Positions 9,566-17,562 of a DNA stretch of 64,000 nt are shown piece by piece. Numbering within the stretch: position 1 is the first letter of the stretch; the number at the start of each line of letters is the position of its first letter. The position numbers and the translations under genes are program-made. The stretch comes from Vogesella sp. XCS3 (GTDB lineage Bacteria; Pseudomonadota; Gammaproteobacteria; Burkholderiales; Chromobacteriaceae): positions 2,602,501 to 2,666,500 of the forward strand of contig NZ_CP085530.1 in NCBI RefSeq assembly GCF_020616155.1, in the 5' to 3' direction. The notes below the pieces were generated by a model. That model was given only the letters and a program-made list of their open reading frames with translations, ran no database searches and was not told the origin of the DNA.

Positions 9566-10507
9566 TTATTTCAGCAAACCGGCTTCGCGGTAGTATTTTT
9601 CCGCCCCCGGGTGCAGCGGCATCGGCAGGCCTTTCAGCGCGTTGGCCGGGTTGAATGCCTTGATGGCGGAGTGCGCATTGGCCAGTACCGGCAGGTTGGT
9701 AAACAGCTGCTTGGTCATCATGTAGACCGTGGCGTCCGGCACCTTGTCGTGCGTTACCAGCAGGTTGTTGATGGCCACGGTCGGCAGGTCGGCCGGCAGG
9801 TCGTCATAGGTTTTGGCCGGGATCTTGGCTGGCTGGTAGGCCGGGTCGCCGATGCGGGCTACCACGTCGGCCGGAACCGCCACAAAGGTCACTTTCAGCG
9901 CATTGGCCAGATCACGGATGGATGCTACCCCCAGGCCGGACGATTGCAGCGTGGCGTCCAGCTGGCGGTTTTTCATCAGCTCTACCGACTCGCCAAACGG
10001 CAGGAACTCCACCTTGGCAAAGTCCTTGTAGCTCAGGCCGGCCGCCTTCAGGATGGCGCGCGCGTTCAGCTCGGTACCCGACTTGGGCGCGCCTACCGAA
10101 ATGCGCTTGCCTTTCAGGTCGGCCAGGGTTTTTACCCCCGACTCGCTACTGGCCACGATCTGGATGTAATTGGGGTAAATGGACGCCACCGCGCGCAGCT
10201 TCTTCAGCGGCTGGGCAAAGCCCGCCTCGGCATCGCCCTTCCAGGCGTCGGCCGCCGCATCCGCCAGCGAGAAAGCGATTTCGCCACGCCCGGCCTGCAG
10301 CAGGTTCAGGTTTTCTGCCGATGCCTTGGTGGCCTGTACCGACACCTTGGCATCCGGCATGGCCTTGCCGTACAGCTGCGACATGGCCACCCCTACCGGG
10401 TAGTACACCCCGCTGGTACCACCGGTCAGCACGTTGATGAACTCGGCACCGTGGGCAAACGGGCTCAGGGCCAGGGCCAGGCTGAAGGCTGCAATAGGCT
10501 TTTTCAT
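9566..10507 (-). CDS. TAXI family TRAP transporter solute receptor
   Basis: Periplasmic binding protein delivering solute to the fused permease. Seen: signal peptide (about 1-20, ending FAHGA), then the TAXI hallmark TGGTSGVYYPVGVAMSQLY, with QATKASAENLNLLQAG and KGKRISVGAPKSGTELNAR following. 313 residues, normal for the family. The ATG at 10507 has GGAGAGAG upstream. First gene of the operon, 68 bases downstream of a sigma-54 -12 element. The substrate is probably a dicarboxylate or related acid, judging only from the linked DctBD pair. Confidence 0.93.
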   Translation of the reverse strand: MKKPIAAFSLALALSPFAHGAEFINVLTGGTSGVYYPVGVAMSQLYGKAMPDAKVSVQATKASAENLNLLQAGRGEIAFSLADAAADAWKGDAEAGFAQPLKKLRAVASIYPNYIQIVASSESGVKTLADLKGKRISVGAPKSGTELNARAILKAAGLSYKDFAKVEFLPFGESVELMKNRQLDATLQSSGLGVASIRDLANALKVTFVAVPADVVARIGDPAYQPAKIPAKTYDDLPADLPTVAINNLLVTHDKVPDATVYMMTKQLFTNLPVLANAHSAIKAFNPANALKGLPMPLHPGAEKYYREAGLLK

Positions 10508-10574
10508 GCGGTCTCTCTCCTTTGTCGGGCTGCGTTGCCAGCCCTGTTGTGTTGTGCAAAAGCGCCACAGACAG

Positions 10575-10590
10575 AGCAGGCCGCGTGCCA
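10575..10590 (-). promoter_or_regulatory. Sigma-54 promoter of the TAXI-TRAP-dctBD operon
   Basis: On the minus strand the sequence reads TGGCACG-CGGC-CTGCT, matching the sigma-54 consensus TGGCACG-N4-TTGCW at all but one position, with the diagnostic GG and GC spaced exactly 10 bases. The receptor ATG lies about 68 bases downstream. An operon encoding its own sigma-54 activator fits this promoter type. Confidence 0.75.
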
Positions 10591-10666
10591 AGCCGCCAGA
10601 GCAAGCCAAAAAACCATTGAAAACAAGCACCTGGGGCGCCATGCGTGCTCATCCCGCCGCCGCAAG

Positions 10667-10715
10667 TGTGTAGAAACCCGCACACAGCCCGGTACGCCGT
10701 GCGCTTTCCCGCACA
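10667..10715. promoter_or_regulatory. Two tandem dyads, candidate DctD enhancer sites
   Basis: Site 1 (10667-10684) reads TGTGTAGAAACCCGCACA; site 2 (10698-10715) reads CGTGCGCTTTCCCGCACA. Both are interrupted dyads of the TGTGCG...CGCACA kind that I recall for rhizobial DctD sites. Their centres are 31 bp apart, about three helical turns, and roughly 110 and 140 bp upstream of the expected start of the sigma-54 promoter, a normal enhancer distance. Confidence 0.6.
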
Positions 10716-10781
10716 GCACGACCAGCCGGGCTTTACCCACCCGGAGCCGCGCAGTACAAAGCCGGCAAGGAGAGCAAACAG

Positions 10782-11873
10782 ATGGACAAAATCGATACGG
10801 TGGTCATCGGGGCTGGCGTCGTCGGCCTGGCTTGCGCGCGCGCACTGGCCCAGGCTGGGCAGGACGTGATGATCGTGGAACAGGAAAGCGCCATCGGCCA
10901 GCACACCAGCAGCCGCAACAGCGAGGTGATTCACGCCGGCATCTACTATGCACACGGCAGCCACAAGGCCCGGCTGTGTGTCACCGGGCGCGACATGCTG
11001 TACCGCTACTGCGCCGAGCGCGCCATACCGCACCAGCGCATCGGCAAGCTGCTGGTGGCGGTAGACGCCGCCGATACCGGCAGGTTGGCCGCATTGCAGC
11101 AGCACGCCGCGGCAAATGGCGTAGCACTGGGCTGGCTGGGCCAGGCCGCGCTACGCGAACGCGAGCCGGCATTGCAAGCCCACGCCGCCCTGCACTCGCC
11201 CGACACCGGCATCATCGATAGCCATGCGCTGATGCAGGCGCTGCTGGCCGATGCCGAACACGCCGGCGCCCTGCTGGCGCTGGCGTCGCCCATACACGGC
11301 GGCCGCGCCTGCGCCGACGGTATCGTGCTGCAGCTGGCTGAGGGCTATGAGGTACTGGCGCAGCGTGTGGTCAACGCGGCCGGCTTGTGGGCACCGGCAC
11401 TGGCGCAACAGCTGGCTGGCGTTCCACGTGAAACCATCCCCACGCCCTACTACGCGCGCGGCGTGTACTTTGCCCTGGCCGGGCGCAGCCCGTTTTCACA
11501 GCTGATCTACCCGCTGCCCGAGCCGGGCGGCCTGGGCACGCACCTGACGCTGGACCTGGGCGGCCAGGCACGCTTTGGCCCGGATGTGGAATGGATTGAT
11601 GGCGTGGACTACACCGTAGACGCCGGCCGCGCCGAACGCTTTTACCGCAGCATACGCCGCTGGTGGCCGGCGCTGGCCGACGGTGCGCTGGCGCCCACCT
11701 ATAGCGGCGTGCGGCCCAAGATCGTGCCGCAAGGTGCGGCCGATGGCGATTTTGTGTTGCAGGGGCCGGCGGTACACGGCGTGCCCGGGCTGGTGAACCT
11801 GTACGGTATCGAGTCGCCGGGGCTAAGCGCCAGCCTGGCCATTGCTACCGAGGTGGCCAGCCTGCTGCGTTAG
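10782..11873 (+). CDS. FAD-dependent oxidoreductase, L-2-hydroxyglutarate oxidase-like
   Basis: DAO-superfamily flavoenzyme, probably oxidising L-2-hydroxyglutarate or a similar 2-hydroxy acid. Seen: N-terminal dinucleotide fold with GAGVVG (about 10-15), then [14 protein letters not shown], highly typical of the LhgO/L2HGDH group, and C-terminal [12 protein letters not shown] and [18 protein letters not shown]. 363 residues, slightly shorter than LhgO of E. coli. The ATG at 10782 has AAGGAGAG upstream. Divergent from the TRAP operon, so a shared role in organic acid metabolism is possible. Its end overlaps the convergent next gene by 51 bp. Confidence 0.85.
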   Translation: MDKIDTVVIGAGVVGLACARALAQAGQDVMIVEQESAIGQHTSSRNSEVIHAGIYYAHGSHKARLCVTGRDMLYRYCAERAIPHQRIGKLLVAVDAADTGRLAALQQHAAANGVALGWLGQAALREREPALQAHAALHSPDTGIIDSHALMQALLADAEHAGALLALASPIHGGRACADGIVLQLAEGYEVLAQRVVNAAGLWAPALAQQLAGVPRETIPTPYYARGVYFALAGRSPFSQLIYPLPEPGGLGTHLTLDLGGQARFGPDVEWIDGVDYTVDAGRAERFYRSIRRWWPALADGALAPTYSGVRPKIVPQGAADGDFVLQGPAVHGVPGLVNLYGIESPGLSASLAIATEVASLLR

Positions 11874-12407
11874 GGCCATCCGGGCTACCGCCCGCAATAT
11901 ACGCTGGCGGATCAGCCCGCTCACCGGCCGTATCAGGTACCAGTACGGCAGAAAACGCCGGTAGCTGGCCGGCGTGGGGCAGGCCACCCGTGTTTCGGTG
12001 CACAGCAGCGTCTGGCCACCCGGCTGCGCGCTTACCGTAAAACCCAGCACCAGGCGCGGGCAAGACAACGTGGCAAAAGCGGCAGCATCGGCAATGGGTT
12101 GCAGCCCGTAGTCGCTACGCCAGAACTCCCCCGCCAGCCCCCATACCAGCTCGTGCTCGCCCTGCGCCAGCAGGGTGAATTCGTGTAGGCCAAACGGCGG
12201 CTTGTGCGGCAGGGCATTGGCGTAGCCCAGCCGTGCGGCCAACCTGCCGGGCAACTCGCGCAGCGCGATACAGCGGCTTACCCACGGGTCTTGCCACTGT
12301 GGCAGCTGCGCCAGCGCCTGCATCAGCGCGGCAGGGCTAGCGGCCACGCTGCGCTGGTGGCGCTCGGCAAACTGGTATTGCGGTAGCAGCGTGTGCAGCA
12401 AGCTCAT
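11823..12407 (-). CDS. Conserved hypothetical protein, SRPBCC/DUF2867-like
   Basis: 194 residues with no signal peptide. The C-terminal pattern [20 protein letters not shown] resembles a family of SRPBCC-fold or DUF2867-type proteins often annotated as hypothetical; that is recognition by eye. The ATG at 12407 overlaps the stop of the upstream binding-protein gene (ATGA), so the two are translationally coupled. The last 51 bases are antisense to the end of the oxidase gene. The function is unknown. Confidence 0.65.
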   Translation of the reverse strand: MSLLHTLLPQYQFAERHQRSVAASPAALMQALAQLPQWQDPWVSRCIALRELPGRLAARLGYANALPHKPPFGLHEFTLLAQGEHELVWGLAGEFWRSDYGLQPIADAAAFATLSCPRLVLGFTVSAQPGGQTLLCTETRVACPTPASYRRFLPYWYLIRPVSGLIRQRILRAVARMALTQQAGHLGSNGQAGA

Positions 12408-13162
12408 GGCTGCGGTTCGGCGTCGTAGCGGCGGAAGATGGCGTTGTAGCGGCCGTCGTTCTTCATTTCACGCAGGCGGTAGTCGATGCGCTGGCGCAGT
12501 ACCGGGTCGCGCCACAGCACGGTGGCCTCGCGCGGGGGCAGAATGGCAAAGAAGTCTACCGCCTGACGGGTATCCACCGCGGTTTCGCCGTGCAAATGCT
12601 TGCGGTACCAGTCCAGCACCAGGCGGTCGGCCAGAATCACATCCACGCGGCCGGCGTACAGGCTTTTTACTTGCTGGCGCTGGTCGCCGGTTTCGTTGTA
12701 GTGGCCCTGCGATACCGCCTCCAGGCGGTCGAAGCTGTCCGGCATGTCGTTTTGCGCGCCATCCCACGCCAGAATATTCAGGTCGACCAGGTCGGCGGTG
12801 CGCTCCAGCTTGAGGTGGCGCTTTTGCAATGCCATGGCCAGGTTATCAAAGGTGTGCAAGGGCCTGCCCAAGGAGCCTGGCAAGTTGGCCTGCTTCTGCG
12901 CCTGGGGCGATACATCATAGATGGCGTCTACTTCGTTACGACGGAACAGCGCCATGCGGCGCGCTATCGGGTAGTACACCGGGTGTAGCGCCAGGCCTTC
13001 GGCCTGCAAGGCCTCGCGCAGCAGCTCCACGGCAATGCCGGGGCGAGCGCCTGCACTGACCCAGGGTGGGCTGTTTTCGGGAAACGCTACCTTGATCACG
13101 GTAGCAGCGTGCGCCGGCCAGGCCAGCAGCAGGGCCACCAGCCCGCACCACGGGGCACGCAT
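12404..13162 (-). CDS. Periplasmic solute-binding protein, family 3-like
   Basis: Bacterial extracellular solute-binding protein 3 fold, used for amino acids or as a sensor-type receptor. Seen: signal peptide (MRAPWCGLVALLLAWPAHA), then IKVAFPENSPPWVSAGARPG and LYAGRVDVILADRLVLDWY, the second lobe pattern of the family. About 252 residues from ATG 13162; a TTG at 13183 would overlap the preceding gene by 8 bases and is an alternative. No ABC permease or ATPase is nearby, so it may act as a stand-alone binding protein. Coupled to the downstream hypothetical gene. Confidence 0.8.
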   Translation of the reverse strand: MRAPWCGLVALLLAWPAHAATVIKVAFPENSPPWVSAGARPGIAVELLREALQAEGLALHPVYYPIARRMALFRRNEVDAIYDVSPQAQKQANLPGSLGRPLHTFDNLAMALQKRHLKLERTADLVDLNILAWDGAQNDMPDSFDRLEAVSQGHYNETGDQRQQVKSLYAGRVDVILADRLVLDWYRKHLHGETAVDTRQAVDFFAILPPREATVLWRDPVLRQRIDYRLREMKNDGRYNAIFRRYDAEPQP

Positions 13163-13175
13163 GGGGCGAGTGGTG

Positions 13176-13976
13176 TTAGTCAAAAGCCAGCTTGCTTTCC
13201 AGAATGGTCAGTGGGTCACCCAGCTGCAGCACGCCACTATTACGCGCGACCAGGTTCACGCCAAAGCACACGCCCTCTTCCAGGCGGCGGTAGCCTATCA
13301 GCGTGGCCAGCGGCTGCTTGTCCGGGTGAGGCTGCGCGGTGTCCGGGTCGATGGTCGTAAAGATGCAGCGCGTGCAGCGGCTGACTACCTCGAACTCTAC
13401 CTCGCCAATGCGGATGCGCTGCCACTCGTCTTCCTCGAAGGCAAAGGCGTCGTCCACCACCAGGTTGGGGCGGAACTGGCGCATGGACACCGGTGCGGCC
13501 AACCTTTGGTTCAAGTCGTCCAGCGAGGCCTGGCTGATCAGCAAAAACGGCGCGCCGTCGGCAAAAGACAGCGGCGTCACGCCGTCCTTGAATACGCGGG
13601 TAGTCTGCCCCAGCCACAGCAGTTGTACCGGCTCGGCCAGCAGCTGGCTAAACCAGGCATCGGCCGCCGTATCGCCGCATAGCGCGGTGAACTCGTTTTT
13701 CCATACCTGGGCACGGTGCGGCTGGGCAAAGCGGCCGGTATCGGTAAGCAGCGGCGTCAGACCCGGTGCCGTAAACTGCCACGCGCCCTCACCTGCCCCT
13801 TCCGCCTCGACCTGTACCAGTGCCGGGTGGGTACGGGCGGTAATCTGGCTGCCATCCGGGCGTACCACCAGCCAGACACGGTCGTCCGCCAGGCCTTGGG
13901 CGGTAACCGTGGCACGGCCAAGCGCCTGGCCACGGCAGGATTTCAAAGGGTGGATGAACAGCTGGGTCAGGGCCAT
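13176..13976 (-). CDS. MOSC domain protein (YcbX-like)
   Basis: MOSC beta-barrel N-terminal plus MOSC domain protein. The family includes molybdenum-cofactor-dependent detoxifying reductases such as YcbX. Seen: opening LTQLFIHPLKSCRGQAL, MRQFRPNLVVDDAFAFEED, and the conserved cysteine segment VSRCTRCIFTTIDPDT. 266 residues, so the C-terminal ferredoxin domain of E. coli YcbX is absent and an external electron donor would be needed. First gene of a small leftward group with the binding-protein gene. Confidence 0.88.
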   Translation of the reverse strand: MALTQLFIHPLKSCRGQALGRATVTAQGLADDRVWLVVRPDGSQITARTHPALVQVEAEGAGEGAWQFTAPGLTPLLTDTGRFAQPHRAQVWKNEFTALCGDTAADAWFSQLLAEPVQLLWLGQTTRVFKDGVTPLSFADGAPFLLISQASLDDLNQRLAAPVSMRQFRPNLVVDDAFAFEEDEWQRIRIGEVEFEVVSRCTRCIFTTIDPDTAQPHPDKQPLATLIGYRRLEEGVCFGVNLVARNSGVLQLGDPLTILESKLAFD

Positions 13977-14204
13977 GGCGCATGCTCTGTAAAAGGACGC
14001 ACTAGGCTAGCGCCGCAAGGGGGTTTTAGCAATGCGTAGAAATGCCTGTTTGTCAGGCCGATTGGCCAAGGCACTTTTATTGAAACAATAAAGCCTGCTT
14101 AGATGGCGTACATTGCAATACAGCACAGGCTTGGCTTAAATGAAGTCAGCCACACTTACCTTAGCGAATGCCAGCGCACACTGGCTGGAAGGGCTTACTG
14201 CACT

Positions 14205-15509
14205 ATGTTCAACAAGCATCTGAAACAGGAAATTGCCGATCTCCAAACCCAGGTCAAGCAACTGCGCGCACTGGAAGCAGCCATCAACCGCTCCACTGCG
14301 GTGATCCATTTTGACCTGAACTGCAACGTGACCGCCGCCAACGCCAACTTTCTGCGCACCATGGGTTACGAGCGGCTGGAGCAGATACTGGGCAAACCGC
14401 ACAGCCAGTTCTGCGACAGCGCCACCAGCAACAGCCCCGATTACAAACAGTTCTGGGACAAACTCAAACGCGGCGATTTTTTCAGTGGCCAGGTACGCCG
14501 CCAGAACGCGCAAGGCCGCACGGTATGGCTGGAGGCCACGTATAACCCCATCCTGGATGAGCGCGGCCAGGTAAGCGGCTTTGTCAAATTCGCCACCGAC
14601 ATCAGTGACGAAGTCGATCGCGCCCAGCACGACCACGCGGTACTGCAAGCACTGGACCGCGCCATGGCCACCATCGAATTCAATATCGATGGCACCATCG
14701 TCACGGCCAACCAGAACTTTCTGCACACCATGGGTTACCGTCTGGAAGACATCCGCGGCCAGCACCACCGTATCTTTTGCGATAGCGCATTTGCCGGCAG
14801 CAGCGAGTACGAGCAACTGTGGCACACCCTGCGCCAGGGCCAGTTTTTCAGCGGGCGGGTACAGCGTGTGAACAAGCAGGGCCAGCCGGTATGGCTGAAT
14901 GCCAACTACACCCCGGTAGTGGACGCGCACGGCAAAGTCAGCCGGGTCATCAAGTTTGCCAACGACATTACCGAGCGCATCCTGCAGCAGCAGCGCGAGC
15001 TGGACAGCGCCATGTTTGCCTACCAGACCTCGAAAGAAGCCCACGGCCAAGCCAATGAGGGCGTGCAGTACCTCCAGCAAAGCGTGGCCGAAATCCGCAA
15101 TATGGCCGGCAGCATCGACACGGCCAGCCGTAATATCCAGAGCCTGGGCGAACGCTCGCAGGCCATTACGTCCATTGTGCAGACCATCCACGATATTGCC
15201 GACCAGACCAACCTGCTGGCGCTGAACGCCGCCATCGAAGCCGCCCGCGCCGGGGAAATGGGCCGCGGCTTTGCCGTGGTCGCCGACGAGGTACGCAAGC
15301 TGGCAGAACGCACCTCGGTATCCACCACCGAGATTACCCAGATGGTGAAAGACATCCAGGTACAAACCGGCACCGCCGTACAAAACATGGCGCAGGCCAA
15401 CGATAGTGTTAGCAAAACGCAAAGTGCCGGCGACAGCATGCAGCAAATACGCGAAGGAGCCGAAAAGGTGGTGTCGGCCATCGAGCAGCTCACCGCCAGC
15501 CGCCACTAA
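14205..15509 (+). CDS. Soluble chemoreceptor with tandem PAS domains (BdlA-like)
   Basis: Cytoplasmic energy/redox-type transducer. Seen: no transmembrane segment; PAS 1 (about 15-125) and PAS 2 (about 135-250) share the repeated pattern NFLxTMGY...FCDS...FFSGxVxR; then a short signalling domain with [20 protein letters not shown] and [17 protein letters not shown]. 434 residues from the ATG at 14205, which has GGAAGGG about 12 bases upstream. The PAS-PAS-MCP layout matches BdlA, the Pseudomonas biofilm-dispersal protein (known function); a dispersal or aerotaxis role here is inferred. Its neighbours are unrelated. Confidence 0.9.
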   Translation: MFNKHLKQEIADLQTQVKQLRALEAAINRSTAVIHFDLNCNVTAANANFLRTMGYERLEQILGKPHSQFCDSATSNSPDYKQFWDKLKRGDFFSGQVRRQNAQGRTVWLEATYNPILDERGQVSGFVKFATDISDEVDRAQHDHAVLQALDRAMATIEFNIDGTIVTANQNFLHTMGYRLEDIRGQHHRIFCDSAFAGSSEYEQLWHTLRQGQFFSGRVQRVNKQGQPVWLNANYTPVVDAHGKVSRVIKFANDITERILQQQRELDSAMFAYQTSKEAHGQANEGVQYLQQSVAEIRNMAGSIDTASRNIQSLGERSQAITSIVQTIHDIADQTNLLALNAAIEAARAGEMGRGFAVVADEVRKLAERTSVSTTEITQMVKDIQVQTGTAVQNMAQANDSVSKTQSAGDSMQQIREGAEKVVSAIEQLTASRH

Positions 15510-15562
15510 GCCACCACGGCAACACCCTACCGGCTCAGTCAGCTTCTGACCGGGCCGGTTTG

Positions 15563-16516
15563 CTATTGGCCTTGCAAGCTGGCAGCCAGGCCCAGCCAGC
15601 GCGCGTCGTCGTCCAGTGCGGCCAACTGCAGCACGCTGAATAGCAGCTTGCAGTCGTGGTCGCCGGGCAAGGGCTGCAGGGGCATCAGTGCAGCCGGCTC
15701 GCACGGCGGTGGCAAGGCAGGTTGGCCGCAGCGTAGCCACAGCGCCAGCGTGGCCGCCTGCAACTGCCGCGCGGTGGCTACCGGTACCTCGGCCAGGCCC
15801 AGCGCCCGCGCTACGCTCAACGCTGCCTGCCAGCCGGTAAGCAGGTGCAATACATCAAAATCGCGCGTGGCCAGATATAGCCGTGCCGCACGCCAGCGTG
15901 CCTGCGCGGCCGGCTCCGGCGGCCAGTGCGCCGGCAATTGGCCACTGGCGTGCAGCTGCTGCAGCACGTCGACAATATCCTCCGCGATCAAGCCATAGCG
16001 GCTGGCCAAGGGCTGCCAGCCGGCCAGGCGCTGGTACAGTGCGTCCAGCGTGGCACACGGCGGCGCGGTGCCCGCCAGCACGGGCTGCGACCGCGCACAG
16101 GCCAGGCCGTAAGCCAGCGCCGCCACGGTTTCATCGTGTACCCCGGCACGCAGCGCGTAAGCCAGGCGGATCACGCCGTGAAAACTGCCGCCCAGCGGCT
16201 GCGCCAATACCGCGTGCATGGCCTGCGGCCAACTATCGGGCTGGGCGGCCAGGTAACGGCGCAGCGCCGCTTCGGCATCGGGGTCGCCCACGCCTTCCTG
16301 CCAGTGGCCGATGGGGCGCATATCGTCGTGCAGCGGTGCCAGCCGTGGCAAACCGGCCTGCAAGCAGGCCTGCAGCGTGTCGGCGTCGGCCCCCAGCGCG
16401 GCGCGGGCGTGCAGCACCATGGGCAGGTGGTTGCTCAGACCCTGATGGTGGCTGCCGGCGTAGGGGTACAGGCTGGATAGCAGGCCAGGCAACAGGGACA
16501 GTGTGGGCGGGTTCAT
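15563..16516 (-). CDS. Questin oxidase-like family protein
   Basis: Belongs by motif to the questin oxidase/DUF4243 family, Baeyer-Villiger-type oxygenases in fungi; bacterial members are uncharacterised. Seen: SNHLPMVLHA, LGGSFHGVIRLAYAL, and HDCKLLFSVLQLAAL near the end, the conserved His-containing blocks of the family. 317 residues, no signal peptide or membrane segment. A palindrome-like GTAAA...TTTAC site lies just upstream of the ATG. The substrate is unknown. Confidence 0.75.
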   Translation of the reverse strand: MNPPTLSLLPGLLSSLYPYAGSHHQGLSNHLPMVLHARAALGADADTLQACLQAGLPRLAPLHDDMRPIGHWQEGVGDPDAEAALRRYLAAQPDSWPQAMHAVLAQPLGGSFHGVIRLAYALRAGVHDETVAALAYGLACARSQPVLAGTAPPCATLDALYQRLAGWQPLASRYGLIAEDIVDVLQQLHASGQLPAHWPPEPAAQARWRAARLYLATRDFDVLHLLTGWQAALSVARALGLAEVPVATARQLQAATLALWLRCGQPALPPPCEPAALMPLQPLPGDHDCKLLFSVLQLAALDDDARWLGLAASLQGQ

Positions 16517-16530
16517 GGCGGCACCATTAA

Positions 16531-16548
16531 GTAAACATATTTATTTAC
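16531..16548. promoter_or_regulatory. Candidate operator upstream of the questin-oxidase-like gene
   Basis: An AT-rich dyad GTAAA-N8-TTTAC, seven of nine pairs matching, sits 15 bases upstream of the ATG at 16516. This is where a repressor could block expression. No dedicated TetR- or MarR-type gene is adjacent, so the regulator is unknown. Confidence 0.4.
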
Positions 16549-16668
16549 ATAATAGGTTATTTCCGACTAAATCAGTCAACAATTTTATCCCCAGCCCCGC
16601 GCAGCGCCTGCCCCGCTGCGGCCAACCCTGTGGATAAGTTGGCCGCCCTGCCCTGCTGGCTGGCCAGC

Positions 16669-17469
16669 TCAGCGCTCGCCGTCACCCGGCAGCGGGTTGG
16701 CAAAAAAGGCGCTGGGTGCCACGCCAAACTGGCGGCGGAACATGGCGGTAAAAGCGCTGGGGCTGGCGTAGCCGGCAGACAGCGCCACGTCCAGCACGCG
16801 GGCGCCGGTGGCCAGCTGCGCCAGCGCGTGCATCAGCCGGGCCTGGCGCCGCCAGGCGCCAAAGTTCATGCCGGTAGCGCGCTGGAAGCGGCGCTGCAGC
16901 GTACGCACGTCCACCCCCAGCCAGGCCGCCCAGTGTTCGCTGCTGCGTTCGTCGTCCGGCTGCGCCTGCAGCTGGCGGCACAGCGGCGCCAGCAAGTCGT
17001 CGTCCGGCGTGGGTAGCGCCAGCGGTAGCGTTTCCAGCACTTCGCACTCCTCCAGCAGCAAGGCCAAGAGGCGCGCGGCGCGGGTATCGGGCAACACCGG
17101 CGGCGGGATGCGCACGGCAGCCAACAGCAGCTCGCGCCACAGCGGCGTGACCGCCAGCACGCAGCACTGCTGCGGCATGCCGGCCAATGCGTACGGCTGC
17201 ACGTACACGCTGCGCACCTGCGCCGGGCTGAGCATGTGCACCTCATGCCAGTGGCCGGGCGGAATGTAAATGGCGCGGCTGGGCGGCACGATCCACTGCC
17301 CGCGCGGAGTGAGGATGCGCATCACGCCGGCAATGCCGTACAGCAGCTGGGCCGTGCTGTGGGTGTGGCGCACGGTGGCGTAGCCGGCCGGGTAGTCCTG
17401 GGTTTTGCCTATCATCAGCGTGGCGCTGGTGAGCAGCGGCGGGTTGATGTCTTCGACTGGGGCGTGCAT
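16669..17469 (-). CDS. AraC-family transcriptional regulator with N-terminal cupin
   Basis: DNA-binding regulator. Seen: cupin-like sensor half (about 20-130) with HTHSTAQLLYG and IYIPPGHWHEVHM, the usual ligand-binding barrel of this subgroup, and a C-terminal AraC double helix-turn-helix (about 165-262) containing DVALSAGYASPSAFTAMFRR followed by QFGVAPSAF. 266 residues. Divergent from the Fsr-type exporter gene, with 93 bp between the two starts, so it most likely controls that gene. Confidence 0.9.
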   Translation of the reverse strand: MHAPVEDINPPLLTSATLMIGKTQDYPAGYATVRHTHSTAQLLYGIAGVMRILTPRGQWIVPPSRAIYIPPGHWHEVHMLSPAQVRSVYVQPYALAGMPQQCCVLAVTPLWRELLLAAVRIPPPVLPDTRAARLLALLLEECEVLETLPLALPTPDDDLLAPLCRQLQAQPDDERSSEHWAAWLGVDVRTLQRRFQRATGMNFGAWRRQARLMHALAQLATGARVLDVALSAGYASPSAFTAMFRRQFGVAPSAFFANPLPGDGER

Positions 17470-17562
17470 GCCGTTTTCTCGATAGTTGATGCCCGTACGC
17501 AGCAGGACAGGCAGGAGCAGCCATTCTAGGATGGGCTACCTTCCCCCCACAAGGAGCCTGTC

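Noticed and set aside
10523..10574. Alternative sigma-54 site (TGCAAAAGCGCCA region)
   Set aside because: The spacing between its GC and GG elements is wrong; the site at 10575-10590 fits exactly.
14136..15740. Long minus-strand frame opposite the BdlA-like gene
   Set aside because: Its composition mirrors the chemoreceptor codons and crosses into the next intergenic region; the plus-strand protein has clear PAS and signalling motifs.
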